A stretch of DNA of 64,000 nt. It comes from Parafilimonas terrae. GTDB taxonomy: Bacteria > Bacteroidota > Bacteroidia > Chitinophagales > Chitinophagaceae. The translations under genes and the position numbers were made by a program. Under the pieces are notes generated by a model. The model was not told the origin of the DNA. It did not search any database and saw only the letters and a list, made by a program, of their open reading frames with translations. The DNA lies in assembly GCF_900115755.1 (NCBI RefSeq), contig NZ_FOXQ01000004.1:62001-126000 (forward strand), written 5' to 3'. The first letter of the stretch is position 1. Every line of letters starts with the position of its first letter. Positions 51,532 to 60,468 of the stretch are shown in pieces.

Positions 51532-52404
51532 ATGCATACAACCATTGCAGAATTAAATTTTGAAAGAAATAAAAATATCAGGGCATTAGCTTACACGGCT
51601 GGTATAATTGGTATTTTATTTTTACTGTTTGTTTTATGGCGCTGGTCGGTGCCTATTATGCAAAAGCCGCTTGCAGATACAGGCGTGGAAGTAAACCTTG
51701 GCAACAGCGATGAAGGCCTGGGTGATGTGCCGCCCCAGATTCCGGGCCCACCCGCAGAAGAACAGCAAACAAATTATAACCCACCGCCATCTCAGCAGGC
51801 CGAAGCGGAAACACAGGCTGAAGTGGCTGAAAACGATGAAAAAGATGTGCCGGTAATTCATACTTCACCTAAACCAGAAAAGAAAAAAGAAGTTGCAAAG
51901 GTTAATAATCCCGTTAAAAAAGCCGCAACAAAACCAGTTACCAATCCAACGCCGGCGCCACCCAAACCAAAGGCTGTATATGCCGGCGGCAGCAGTAAAA
52001 CCAGTGGCGGCAATAATGCCGACAGTTATACAAAAAGCAATAATCAGGGTATTGCCGGCGGCAAAGGCGACCAGGGTAAAGCTAACGGCAATGTTAACAG
52101 CGACAGTTATACAGGCAATGGTGGAACCGGCAGCGCCGGTATAAGCATAAGCAGGGGGTTACAGGGCAGGCGGCTGGCTGGCGGGGCGCGTTTCCAGGAC
52201 CAGTATAAATATGGCGGTAAAGTTTCTGTGGATGTTACCGTTAATGAAAACGGCACTGTTACCAATGCAAAAGTTAAGCCCGGCAGCCCGTTTGCAGATT
52301 TAAACAGTATTGCCGAAAAACGTGCATACCAGCTTAAATTCAATAAAGGCAGTACCACACAAACAGGCACCATTACCATTGTTTTTCAAAATCCAAAGGG
52401 TTAG
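51532..52404 (+). CDS. TonB-like energy transducer protein
   Basis: This 290-residue protein has a cytoplasmic head (residues 1-15), one transmembrane segment (about 18-38, ALAYTAGIIGILFLLFVLWRW), a long Pro/Glu/Lys-rich spacer (residues 60-150, including PEKKKEVAKVNNP), a Gly/Asn/Ser-rich linker and a C-terminal domain (DQYKYGGKVSVDVTVNENGTVTNAKVKPGSPFADLNS ... LKFNKGSTTQTGTITIVFQ) of TonB/TolA-like form. This domain would contact outer-membrane receptors across the periplasm. ExbB and ExbD genes, often adjacent in Bacteroidota, are not present. A TAAATTTG at 51520-51527 is only 5 bp before the ATG, so its use as the promoter is doubtful. Confidence 0.85.
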   Translation: MHTTIAELNFERNKNIRALAYTAGIIGILFLLFVLWRWSVPIMQKPLADTGVEVNLGNSDEGLGDVPPQIPGPPAEEQQTNYNPPPSQQAEAETQAEVAENDEKDVPVIHTSPKPEKKKEVAKVNNPVKKAATKPVTNPTPAPPKPKAVYAGGSSKTSGGNNADSYTKSNNQGIAGGKGDQGKANGNVNSDSYTGNGGTGSAGISISRGLQGRRLAGGARFQDQYKYGGKVSVDVTVNENGTVTNAKVKPGSPFADLNSIAEKRAYQLKFNKGSTTQTGTITIVFQNPKG

Positions 52405-52700
52405 AATAGCAGAGCTTTACGCAGTGCGCTGCGTTCTTTCAAAATCCATCAGCCAGGCCTCATCGTGCAACAGCTTTACATAGCTGATAATTCAATCATT
52501 TTTTCTCACATTATCTTCCTCACTTATCAGATATTCTCCTATTGGTATTTTGTTTTTCGCCTATAACAACTTGCAAAATGCAATGGTGCATTATACCTGA
52601 ACAGTCATCAAAATGCAACATGGTTGATTTTATATTTTTTATGATGAAAAGTTGGCTTGGTAATTTTGCAATATATAAGTGCTTATATAAATTTCTAAGT

Positions 52701-54839
52701 ATGGAAACAGTGAACATGAAAGTAAAAGGGATGAGCTGCACTAATTGCGCACTGTCTATTAATAAATATCTTGAAAAGGAAGGCCTTCAAAATGTGAAGG
52801 TGAATTTTATAGGCGGCGATGTGAGCTTTGATAAAGATGTCAATATCCCAAAAGAAAAAATAAAAAGGGGCATAGAACGACTGGGCTATGAAGTGGTGCC
52901 GGACGAACATCATCATGATGGCCACGGGCACAATCATACACATGAAAGCAATTCCAAAAAACTGCTGGGTAATAATTTTCAGCGTTTTATTTTCTGTCTT
53001 GTATTTGCCGCCCCTCTGTTCCTGCACATGCTTGGCGTGCATATATCTTTTTTAATGAATGAATATGTGCAGTTAGGCTTGACGTTGCCGGTTTTTATTG
53101 TGGGCATGTTATATTTTGGAAAAAGTGGTATAAGAAGTTTGCTGGGCGGCGTACCAAATATGGATGTATTGGTTTCCATCGGTTCCATTGCATCATTCGC
53201 TTATAGCTTATACGGAACGATAACAGGCCGGCCGGAACAGTTTATGTTTTATGAAACTACGGCCACTATTATCACGCTTGTTTTTATGGGCAACTGGCTG
53301 GAAGATAAATCTGTTCAAACAACCCAGTCGGCTTTGAAAAAACTGGCCGTTACACAAAAAACAATGGCCAATAAAATTGTGTATGATGAAAGCAGGCAGG
53401 AACAAATCATTCACATAGAAAATACTCAACTTAAAGTTGGTGATACAGTATTAATAAAAACGGGAGAGCCCGTACCAATGGATGCTGTTATTACCTGGGG
53501 CGAAGCCAGTGTAAACGAAGCTTTGCTTACTGGTGAAAGCATACCGGTTGAGAAGAACCTTAATGATAAATTAATTGGCGGAAGCACTGTTGAAAACGGA
53601 GCATTGAAAGCAAAGATCACAGCCGTTGGTGAAGACACTGTATTGAGCAACATTTTAAAAATGGTGCGGGATGCGCAAACTGAAAAACCACCCGTGCAGC
53701 AGCTTGCCGATAAGATAAGCGCTGTGTTTGTGCCTGTGGTTTTAAGCATTGCTGTTATTACTTTTTTAGCCAATTATTTTTTAGGGCATCACATTGTAAG
53801 TGCAAGTGTATTAAGAAGTATAGCCGTATTGGTTATAGCCTGCCCCTGCGCCATGGGTTTGGCAACGCCTGCAGCCATTGCTGTGGGGCTTGGAAGAGCT
53901 GCCCGCAACGGCGTGTTGTTTAAAAACGCAAGAAGCCTGGAGGTTTTCAACAATATTCAACAGGTAATATTTGATAAAACCGGCACGCTTACAACCGGCA
54001 AATTCACCATTACCAGTTATAAGTTTTTTATTGATGAAGAACAGGGTAAACGTATTGCTTATTCACTTGAAAAATTTTCCAATCATCCTATTGCAAAAAG
54101 CATAAGCACTTCCTGGAAAACTGCCAATGAAATTAAGTGGAGCAATATTGATGAAGTAAAAGGCTTGGGCATGCAGGCTTCCGGGCTTAATGGCAGCACC
54201 TATATTGCCGGATCATACAATGCGGCCAGGCATTTAACAAACGACGACACACATAATGTTTATATCATTCGTAATAATGAGCTGATAGGATGGATTGATG
54301 TAGCGGATGAAATTCGCAGCGAGGCAAAAAATATTATTGCAATGCTGCATGCAAAAAATATAAAAACGATTTTATTAAGCGGCGACAGAAAAGATAAAAC
54401 GCAGGCCGTTGCCGCCAAATTAGGCATTGATGAAGTTATTGCAGAGCAAACGCCGGAACAGAAATCAGCATGGGTTGCCAAATTAAATGACGCTGCTCCA
54501 ACTGCAATGGTGGGTGATGGCATTAACGATGCGCCGGCACTGGCAAAAGCATCTGTAGGCATTTCGTTAAGCGATGCTTCGCACATTGCGGTGCAAAGCG
54601 CACAGGTAGTTCTAATGAATAACGGGTTGAAAAATTTACCCCTTTCATTAGGCCTTGGGAAACATACCTATATCACCATTAAACAAAATTTATTCTGGGC
54701 ATTTTTATATAATGTTGTTGCCATTCCTGTTGCTGCATTTGGTTTTTTAACGCCAACTTTCGGGGCATTGGTAATGGGTTTAAGCGATGTGGTGCTGGCC
54801 ATAAACTCCGTAAGGCTGAACTGGAAGAAAGTTGTGTGA
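52701..54839 (+). CDS. copA: Copper-type heavy-metal P1B-ATPase
   Basis: This 712-residue metal-pumping P-type ATPase starts with one HMA domain carrying C13 and C16 (GMSCTNC), then a His-rich linker (residues 70-90, HHHDGHGHNHTH), then eight transmembrane segments. The metal-site motif C381-P-C383 (IACPCAMG) and phosphorylated D425 (DKTGT) are present. GDGINDAP (605-612) is the hinge. CPC indicates Cu(I)/Ag(I). In the last helix the expected MxxSS reads MGLSD. I chose the ATG at 52701 because it begins at the HMA domain; an upstream in-frame ATG at 52542 would add 53 unlikely residues. A -7 element TAATTTTG (52661-52668) precedes it. A toxin-antitoxin pair and recQ follow closely. Confidence 0.93.
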   Translation: METVNMKVKGMSCTNCALSINKYLEKEGLQNVKVNFIGGDVSFDKDVNIPKEKIKRGIERLGYEVVPDEHHHDGHGHNHTHESNSKKLLGNNFQRFIFCLVFAAPLFLHMLGVHISFLMNEYVQLGLTLPVFIVGMLYFGKSGIRSLLGGVPNMDVLVSIGSIASFAYSLYGTITGRPEQFMFYETTATIITLVFMGNWLEDKSVQTTQSALKKLAVTQKTMANKIVYDESRQEQIIHIENTQLKVGDTVLIKTGEPVPMDAVITWGEASVNEALLTGESIPVEKNLNDKLIGGSTVENGALKAKITAVGEDTVLSNILKMVRDAQTEKPPVQQLADKISAVFVPVVLSIAVITFLANYFLGHHIVSASVLRSIAVLVIACPCAMGLATPAAIAVGLGRAARNGVLFKNARSLEVFNNIQQVIFDKTGTLTTGKFTITSYKFFIDEEQGKRIAYSLEKFSNHPIAKSISTSWKTANEIKWSNIDEVKGLGMQASGLNGSTYIAGSYNAARHLTNDDTHNVYIIRNNELIGWIDVADEIRSEAKNIIAMLHAKNIKTILLSGDRKDKTQAVAAKLGIDEVIAEQTPEQKSAWVAKLNDAAPTAMVGDGINDAPALAKASVGISLSDASHIAVQSAQVVLMNNGLKNLPLSLGLGKHTYITIKQNLFWAFLYNVVAIPVAAFGFLTPTFGALVMGLSDVVLAINSVRLNWKKVV

Positions 54840-54865
54840 ATTGTGTAATTTTAAAAAAAATAGAT

Positions 54866-55093
54866 ATGCTGACATTTGCAGAATTAACAGAGAAAGTTGA
54901 TGAACTTTCTAAAGAGGAGCTTGAAGAACTAAAACGTATTATAGAACTACGCTGGATTGAATTAAGAAGGCAGGAAATTGTGGAAGCTGCAGAACAAGCC
55001 AGAAAAGAACATAATGAGGGAAAAACAGTAGTACTCTCTTCACCGGAAGAAATCAAAGGTTATTTTATGAAAATGATTAACGATGAAGATTGA
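54866..55093 (+). CDS. Antitoxin of a type II toxin-antitoxin pair
   Basis: This 75-residue, highly charged helical protein starts MLTFAELTEKVDELSKEELEELKRIIELRW, rich in Glu and Lys, with a middle AAEQARKEHNEGKTVVLSSPEE. It has the look of small antitoxins paired with RelE/HigB-type toxins. I chose the ATG at 54866 over a GTG at 54836 that overlaps the stop codon of the ATPase gene. It begins 27 bp after that stop codon and overlaps the toxin start by 11 bp, a usual arrangement for coupled antitoxin-toxin genes. No DNA-binding motif is obvious. Confidence 0.72.
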   Translation: MLTFAELTEKVDELSKEELEELKRIIELRWIELRRQEIVEAAEQARKEHNEGKTVVLSSPEEIKGYFMKMINDED

Positions 55094-55349
55094 ACTTAGT
55101 GCAAAGTTCAGAAAGGCGTATAGAAAGCTTTCAGTAAGAAAGCCGGACATTGCCACAATAGCCTTAGAAAAAATACTTCTATTTTCACAACAACCTAATA
55201 ATCCTATTTTAAAATTTCATAAACTTCAGGGAGATTATAATGGCCAATATTCTTTTAGTGTTGCCTATGACGTAAGAATTATTGTTGATTTAATTGATTC
55301 CGATACGGCCGTTCTTACAATGATTGGTTCTCACGATGAAGTTTATTAA
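55083..55349 (+). CDS. RelE/HigB-like toxin (mRNA interferase type)
   Basis: This 88-residue basic protein has the RelE/ParE fold pattern: MKIELSAKFRKAYRKLSVRKPD, LKFHKLQGDYNGQYSFSVAYDVRIIVDL and a C-terminal GSHDEVY, the family's conserved end with catalytic-type His and Tyr. It would cut mRNA on the ribosome and be neutralised by the upstream antitoxin. Its stop codon (TAA) overlaps the recQ start codon (TAATG), giving translational coupling of a toxin to a DNA helicase. The gene looks intact, so the module may be active. Confidence 0.85.
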   Translation: MKIELSAKFRKAYRKLSVRKPDIATIALEKILLFSQQPNNPILKFHKLQGDYNGQYSFSVAYDVRIIVDLIDSDTAVLTMIGSHDEVY

Positions 55350-57265
55350 TGCGCATGCCTTCTCCCCTTTCCATACTTCAGCAATACTGGCGCTATGAAT
55401 CTTTCCGCCCGCAGCAGGAAGCCATTATTGAATCTGTCTTAAATAAAAAAGATACGATTGCTTTACTGCCGACAGGCGGCGGCAAATCAATATGCTATCA
55501 AATCCCGGCATTAATGAACGAAGGGTTATGCCTGGTGATAAGCCCGCTGATAGCTTTAATGAAAGACCAGGCATCCACACTCGAAAAAAAAGAGATTGCA
55601 GCTCTTACGCTGCATAGCGGGCTAACCTTTTATGAAGTAAAACAAGCCTTGCAAAATGCCTTACATGGCGATTATAAATTCCTGTTTGTTTCGCCCGAGC
55701 GCCTGCAAAGCAGGATATTCAAAGAGTTTTTACCATCATTAAACATCAATTTAATTGCTGTTGATGAAGCACATTGCATATCGCAATGGGGCTATGATTT
55801 CCGGCCATCTTATTTACAGGTTGCAGCGTTAAGAGAAATTATAAATGCGCCTTTACTTGCCTTAACAGCATCGGCTACGCCTGTTGTTTTGGAAGACATA
55901 AAAGATAAGCTGAAATTAAAAGACGCTTCCATTGTCAGGCAGTCATTTCAACGCAGCAATCTTTCTTATTCGGTATTTAAAGTTGACAGTAAAATAAATA
56001 AAGCCATTGAGGTTTTGAATAACGTAAAAGGCAGCAGTATTGTGTATTGCAAGAGCCGCAAACTCACAAAAAAAATTGCGGAACTGCTTCGCCTTCAAAA
56101 CATAAATGCAGATTTTTATCACGCAGGTTTGCCGTATGAAATGCGCAGCGAAAAACAACAGGCATGGATAGATAATAAAATCCGCGTAATGGTTTGTACC
56201 AATGCATTTGGAATGGGTATTGACAAGCCCGATGTGCGAACAGTTATTCATTATAATGTACCCGATTGTGTGGAAAGCTATTACCAGGAAGCCGGGCGTG
56301 CAGGCCGCGATGGCAAAAAATCGTATGCTGTTTTATTGTATAACACTGAAGATGAAAAAGAGCTGGAACTCTTGCCGGAGCTGCATTTCCCGCCCATAAA
56401 AGAAATTAAAAGAATCTATCAATGCCTTGTTGATTACCTGCAAATACCCGTTGGCATTGGCGAAGGCAATTATTATAATTTTAACCTGAATGAATTCATT
56501 AAAAATTTCCGGTTGGATGTATTTGCTGCCATGAGCACATTGAAAATGCTGGAACAGGAAGGATACATTAGCTTTAACGAAACGGTTTTTATTGCGCCAA
56601 CAGTTGAATTTACTGCACCGAAAGAAGTATTGTTTGATTTTGAAAATGCGCATCCGCAACTTGAGCCTGTTATCAAATGCCTGCTGAGAACGTATGAAGG
56701 CATTTATGATAATAAAGTTTCCATCAGCGAAAAATTAATTGCAAGGCTCATTAAAACTTCTGTTGAAAATATAAAGCAACAATTACAGCAGCTTCAGTCT
56801 CTTCATATAATTGATTATACACCGCAAAAAGATACGCCGCAGATTTATTTTGTTACCAACAGGGCGCCGGCGCAATACCTTGTTATAAACTATGAAAGAT
56901 ATAAACAGCGTAAAGCTGATTTTACAAAACGTGTTGAAACAATGCTGCGCTTTATGCAGGAAACATTGGTTTGCAGAGGTAAATTCATTGGTAATTATTT
57001 CGGCGATAATGAAATAAACGATTGTGGTATTTGCGACAATTGTTTGAAAAGAAAATCTGTTGCAATAAATGAAAAGGAATTTATTGTAATAAAAGAAAAA
57101 ATTCTGAGTACAGTTAATAGCGGCAACGCTTCCATTCAAAATATTCTGTACGATGAAAGGCATATAAAAAAAGAAAAGCTGTGGTTTGTGCTTAATTTCC
57201 TGCAAAGTGAGCGGGTTATTATAATCAGTGCCGATGGAATTGTATCAATGCCACACCATGATTAA
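55349..57265 (+). CDS. recQ: ATP-dependent DNA helicase RecQ
   Basis: This 638-residue 3'-5' helicase has Walker A PTGGGKS (residues 41-47), DEAH at 139-142 in IAVDEAHCISQWGYDFRPSY, motif VI (QEAGRAGRDG), and the RQC zinc site formed by cysteines in DCGICDNCLKRKS. It lacks an HRDC domain; the C-terminus ends shortly after the winged-helix region at LNFLQSERVIIISADGIVSM. This short form is seen in other Bacteroidota as a second RecQ. Its start overlaps the toxin stop codon by one base, so recQ is part of the ATPase-antitoxin-toxin run. Confidence 0.95.
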   Translation: MRMPSPLSILQQYWRYESFRPQQEAIIESVLNKKDTIALLPTGGGKSICYQIPALMNEGLCLVISPLIALMKDQASTLEKKEIAALTLHSGLTFYEVKQALQNALHGDYKFLFVSPERLQSRIFKEFLPSLNINLIAVDEAHCISQWGYDFRPSYLQVAALREIINAPLLALTASATPVVLEDIKDKLKLKDASIVRQSFQRSNLSYSVFKVDSKINKAIEVLNNVKGSSIVYCKSRKLTKKIAELLRLQNINADFYHAGLPYEMRSEKQQAWIDNKIRVMVCTNAFGMGIDKPDVRTVIHYNVPDCVESYYQEAGRAGRDGKKSYAVLLYNTEDEKELELLPELHFPPIKEIKRIYQCLVDYLQIPVGIGEGNYYNFNLNEFIKNFRLDVFAAMSTLKMLEQEGYISFNETVFIAPTVEFTAPKEVLFDFENAHPQLEPVIKCLLRTYEGIYDNKVSISEKLIARLIKTSVENIKQQLQQLQSLHIIDYTPQKDTPQIYFVTNRAPAQYLVINYERYKQRKADFTKRVETMLRFMQETLVCRGKFIGNYFGDNEINDCGICDNCLKRKSVAINEKEFIVIKEKILSTVNSGNASIQNILYDERHIKKEKLWFVLNFLQSERVIIISADGIVSMPHHD

Positions 57266-57356
57266 TTTTTGCAAACCACAAAGGCGCTAAGGCACTAAAC
57301 AGGCCACATTAATGAAACATAAGCAGTCAACATTTGGAAGTTGTGAAACGAGCTCC

Positions 57357-59558
57357 TTAATCTTCTTCATTCATTACTTCTTTCTGGTAAGCCATAATAA
57401 ATACAGCGCCGAGATTTCTGTATGGCGGCACATAATCATTAAATAAATCGCCGTGATTGAACAACACTCCAAAACGTTTCCACATTACCGGCCAGTTAAG
57501 GTCTTTACCTTGCCTTAATTCATCAATAATAGTATTGATCATTGGCTGGTTTATATTGCCTGCGCCTGTTTGTTTAGATGAAATAATTTGAGCTGTCGGG
57601 CAAATCTGCAATACCTTACTCAGGTTCTGATAAGCACCGCAACTGCCAAGCATAACCAGCCTGGCAGAATCGCTTAACTGGTCTAACGTGGAAGGCAACC
57701 AATAGCTATGGCCGCGATGAATAACCATCGTGGGGTTTAAATCATTATCATACAAATACTGGTTTAATGCACCCTGCGCCTGCGCATCAAGCCCTTGCTT
57801 TTCATCTAAAGGTTTATTTGTATAAATAGTTACAGGAACGCCTTTGGTGGAAGATATGGTTACCCACTGGTTATTGGATTGCATCTTCCAGTTACCGTTT
57901 CTAAAGCTGTTTACAAACATTGGAAAGAAAGTTCTTCCATCTTCATCCCCATAAAAAAACTGCTGTATTATAATCCGGCCCTTCGCATCCCGCATGTCTT
58001 TATTCGGCATAAAATATATGGGCGGAATACCTAATTTTTCAGAAAGATCAATATGATTGGATGAATCGATGGACAGGAACAGCGTATTTAAAATATCATA
58101 AATATCTTCTGCTTTCTTATTGGCCGTTTGTTTTGATTGCTGTAGGTTATTTTGCACCTGGTTCAAAACAAGGCTTTGTATGGCTTTATCATTAATGCTT
58201 GCATAAGAATCTGCCACATCCACAGCATCTTCAAGCGTTGCAGATTTTTCAAGCCCGTTCACAAAAGCCTTCATTAAAATTTGTGCATTGCCTTTATCCA
58301 TCCGTTTTAAAAAATCATCAAGCGTGTTATAATTGGCAGCCATCTTAACCCACTTCCTGAAATAGTCAAACTTTACACTTAACAACAGGCTGTCACCGCC
58401 TTTGCCCGTCTTCATTTTTTTCCAGATAAAAGGATAAACGCCATGCGTATAACTGCTTGTATAAATCACATCTTCCGTCATCACGGCGAGGTAATACAAT
58501 TCCTGCGGTGAAAGGTTTACAATTTTGCGAAAACGAATATTATCAGGCGATTCATGCAAACCATTAATAACGTTTACATAGACTTCCGAAGCTTTATCAG
58601 CAAGCTTGCGCCTTAATGCAATTATGGAAAGCGGCGTATCACGGCGGCGCACCCTGTCTGCATAATCAATTTCAGTTTTTACAAGCAGCGAATAATATTT
58701 TTCATCATCCTTTAACGCAGTTTCAACTTCATCAAAGCTTATTTTATTATTAGAAAGATTATCAAGAAAAGGAAAAAACATGCGGCCTGTGGGCATTTTA
58801 GAAATACGCACAATAAGCTGAACCAGGCTATCGGAACTGTTGCGAATGCGTTCTGCAAACTTATTATAAGCGGCAGCATACGTGTATAAATCATCGGGCC
58901 GGGTATGGGCGGCCACTACTATTAAACTGTCGGTATAAGGAAAATCCGGGTTCTTGCTGAGTATCGTCATCATGCGATCCGGATGTTCATGACAAACCTT
59001 CAGCGTTAAAAAATCTTTCGATGCCTGCAATCCCTCGTTGTCATTAAAAGCATAAGCATTCACTAATATATCGCCGGCATCATAACTGTGTTTTTTTATT
59101 TCCGGGAATATGGATTGCTTCTTCTGATCCAGCACCATGCAGTTTTTATAACCCGAAACTACTTCCAGCAAAACAGGCGATTTAACCGTTTGATATTTGA
59201 AGCCAATATAAAAACGCTGCAATGCTTCATTCAGCCCGCGCAGGTAACGTATTTTATCATTGTTATCTGTAATCTTACTGGATTCTATTGCATCTTGTAT
59301 GGAATCAACCCGTTCAGTTAATGCTTTATCAAGCCGGTTATTCAGGTCGTCATTATCTGCGGGTTTAAAAAATTCATCATTCTTGCCATCAAGTTTTCTT
59401 ATCAGCTTTTGCGTGCTGTCAATCTTCTCATGAAAATAAACACGCACCAGCGGAATATCTGGTTTGGCAGCAGATTGTGCAACTGCAAAACCCGACAATC
59501 CTAAAACAAAAGCTAAAAGCAGGTAAGTTTTTTTCAGTTTAATCATACTCATTTTCAT
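57357..59558 (-). CDS. Exported protein with a probable caspase-like (clan CD) C-terminal domain
   Basis: This 733-residue protein has a signal peptide (KLKKTYLLLAFVLGLSGFAVAQ) and an unrecognised, helical N-terminal part of about 530 residues. From about residue 535 the order is beta-strand IIIQQFFYGDEDGR, then TMVIHRGHSYW with candidate catalytic H617, then ARLVMLGSCGAYQ with candidate C640, then AQIISSKQTGAG. This matches the hydrophobic-strand-GH and hydrophobic-strand-SC pattern of caspase, separase and CHAT peptidases. The His-Cys gap of 23 residues is short, nearer to separase. ATG codons at 59558, 59552 and 59546 are all possible starts. It is divergent from a PhoB/PhoR-like pair. Confidence 0.6.
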   Translation of the reverse strand: MKMSMIKLKKTYLLLAFVLGLSGFAVAQSAAKPDIPLVRVYFHEKIDSTQKLIRKLDGKNDEFFKPADNDDLNNRLDKALTERVDSIQDAIESSKITDNNDKIRYLRGLNEALQRFYIGFKYQTVKSPVLLEVVSGYKNCMVLDQKKQSIFPEIKKHSYDAGDILVNAYAFNDNEGLQASKDFLTLKVCHEHPDRMMTILSKNPDFPYTDSLIVVAAHTRPDDLYTYAAAYNKFAERIRNSSDSLVQLIVRISKMPTGRMFFPFLDNLSNNKISFDEVETALKDDEKYYSLLVKTEIDYADRVRRRDTPLSIIALRRKLADKASEVYVNVINGLHESPDNIRFRKIVNLSPQELYYLAVMTEDVIYTSSYTHGVYPFIWKKMKTGKGGDSLLLSVKFDYFRKWVKMAANYNTLDDFLKRMDKGNAQILMKAFVNGLEKSATLEDAVDVADSYASINDKAIQSLVLNQVQNNLQQSKQTANKKAEDIYDILNTLFLSIDSSNHIDLSEKLGIPPIYFMPNKDMRDAKGRIIIQQFFYGDEDGRTFFPMFVNSFRNGNWKMQSNNQWVTISSTKGVPVTIYTNKPLDEKQGLDAQAQGALNQYLYDNDLNPTMVIHRGHSYWLPSTLDQLSDSARLVMLGSCGAYQNLSKVLQICPTAQIISSKQTGAGNINQPMINTIIDELRQGKDLNWPVMWKRFGVLFNHGDLFNDYVPPYRNLGAVFIMAYQKEVMNEED

Positions 59559-59597
59559 TCCCTTAAACAGCGGTAATATTTATTAAAGTGAATTATG

Positions 59598-59684
59598 CAA
59601 ATTTATGGCTAATATTATGCCATACCCTTAACAATAAGATAATAATACAAATGCGGCAGATTGTGAAAGCACAGGTTATTTTTG
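59598..59684. promoter_or_regulatory. Divergent -7 elements between the caspase-like gene and the response regulator
   Basis: Minus-strand TAAATTTG (59605-59598) lies 40 nt upstream of the exported protein's ATG at 59558. Plus-strand TATTTTTG (59677-59684) lies 17 nt before the regulator's ATG at 59701. Both are perfect -7 elements, and neither has a TTG at a good distance. Confidence 0.45.
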
Positions 59685-59700
59685 TGTAAACTTTGTGTTA

Positions 59701-60405
59701 ATGGACCCGAAAGACAAAATTATTTTAATAGCCGATGATGAGCCGGATATTCTTGAAATAATCTCCTATAATCTCACAAAAGAAGGCTATACGGTTTATA
59801 CGGCAAAGGATGGAAATGATGCACTGGAAAAAGCAAGGCTGGTAAATCCGGATTTATTTATACTGGATATTATGATGCCTTATAAAAACGGAATTGAAGT
59901 TTGCCGTGCATTGCGTTCACAGCCGAGATTCAAAGAATCTCCTATTATTTTGCTAACAGCATTAAGCGATGAAGGATCACATATTAAAGGGCTTGATTCA
60001 GGCGCTGATGATTTTATAACCAAACCTGTAAGCCCTAAAATTTTATTGAGCAGGGTAAGCGCTTTGTTCAGGAGAACACAAACAGAAGAAAACAATATTA
60101 TAACCGCAGGCAACATTACCATTGATGCCACAAAATATACAGTTGCTGTAAACGGTGTTACTATAATTCTTGCTAAAAAAGAATTTGAATTGCTGCACCT
60201 GCTGGCAACCAAACCGGGAAGGGTTTTTCTACGCAATGAAATACTGGAACAAATTTGGGGCAACGATGTAATTGTGGGCGACAGAACTATTGATGTGCAC
60301 ATAAGAAAAATACGCCAGAAGCTTGGCGTTAATTGCATAAGCACGATTAAAGGTGTAGGCTATAAATTTGAATACGAGCCGGAACCCAGCCTTAGTAAAG
60401 CATAA
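59701..60405 (+). CDS. OmpR/PhoB family response regulator
   Basis: This 234-residue regulator has a receiver domain with acidic residues D12, D13, phosphorylation site D56 (LFILDIMMPYKNG) and the conserved K in FITKPVSPK. The C-terminal winged helix (about residues 130-230) has TVAVNGVTIILAKKEFELLHLLATKPGRVFLRNEIL and VIVGDRTIDVHIRKIRQKLG, standard for PhoB. I chose the ATG at 59701; a GTG two codons upstream is possible. Its kinase follows after 63 bp. The target genes are not known; PhoB-type control of phosphate is only one option. Confidence 0.95.
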   Translation: MDPKDKIILIADDEPDILEIISYNLTKEGYTVYTAKDGNDALEKARLVNPDLFILDIMMPYKNGIEVCRALRSQPRFKESPIILLTALSDEGSHIKGLDSGADDFITKPVSPKILLSRVSALFRRTQTEENNIITAGNITIDATKYTVAVNGVTIILAKKEFELLHLLATKPGRVFLRNEILEQIWGNDVIVGDRTIDVHIRKIRQKLGVNCISTIKGVGYKFEYEPEPSLSKA

Positions 60406-60468
60406 TACTTAGCCTGAATAATAAGCCTGTTGCCAATGCTTACCTTTGAAAGGAAAAGGTGATGATGC

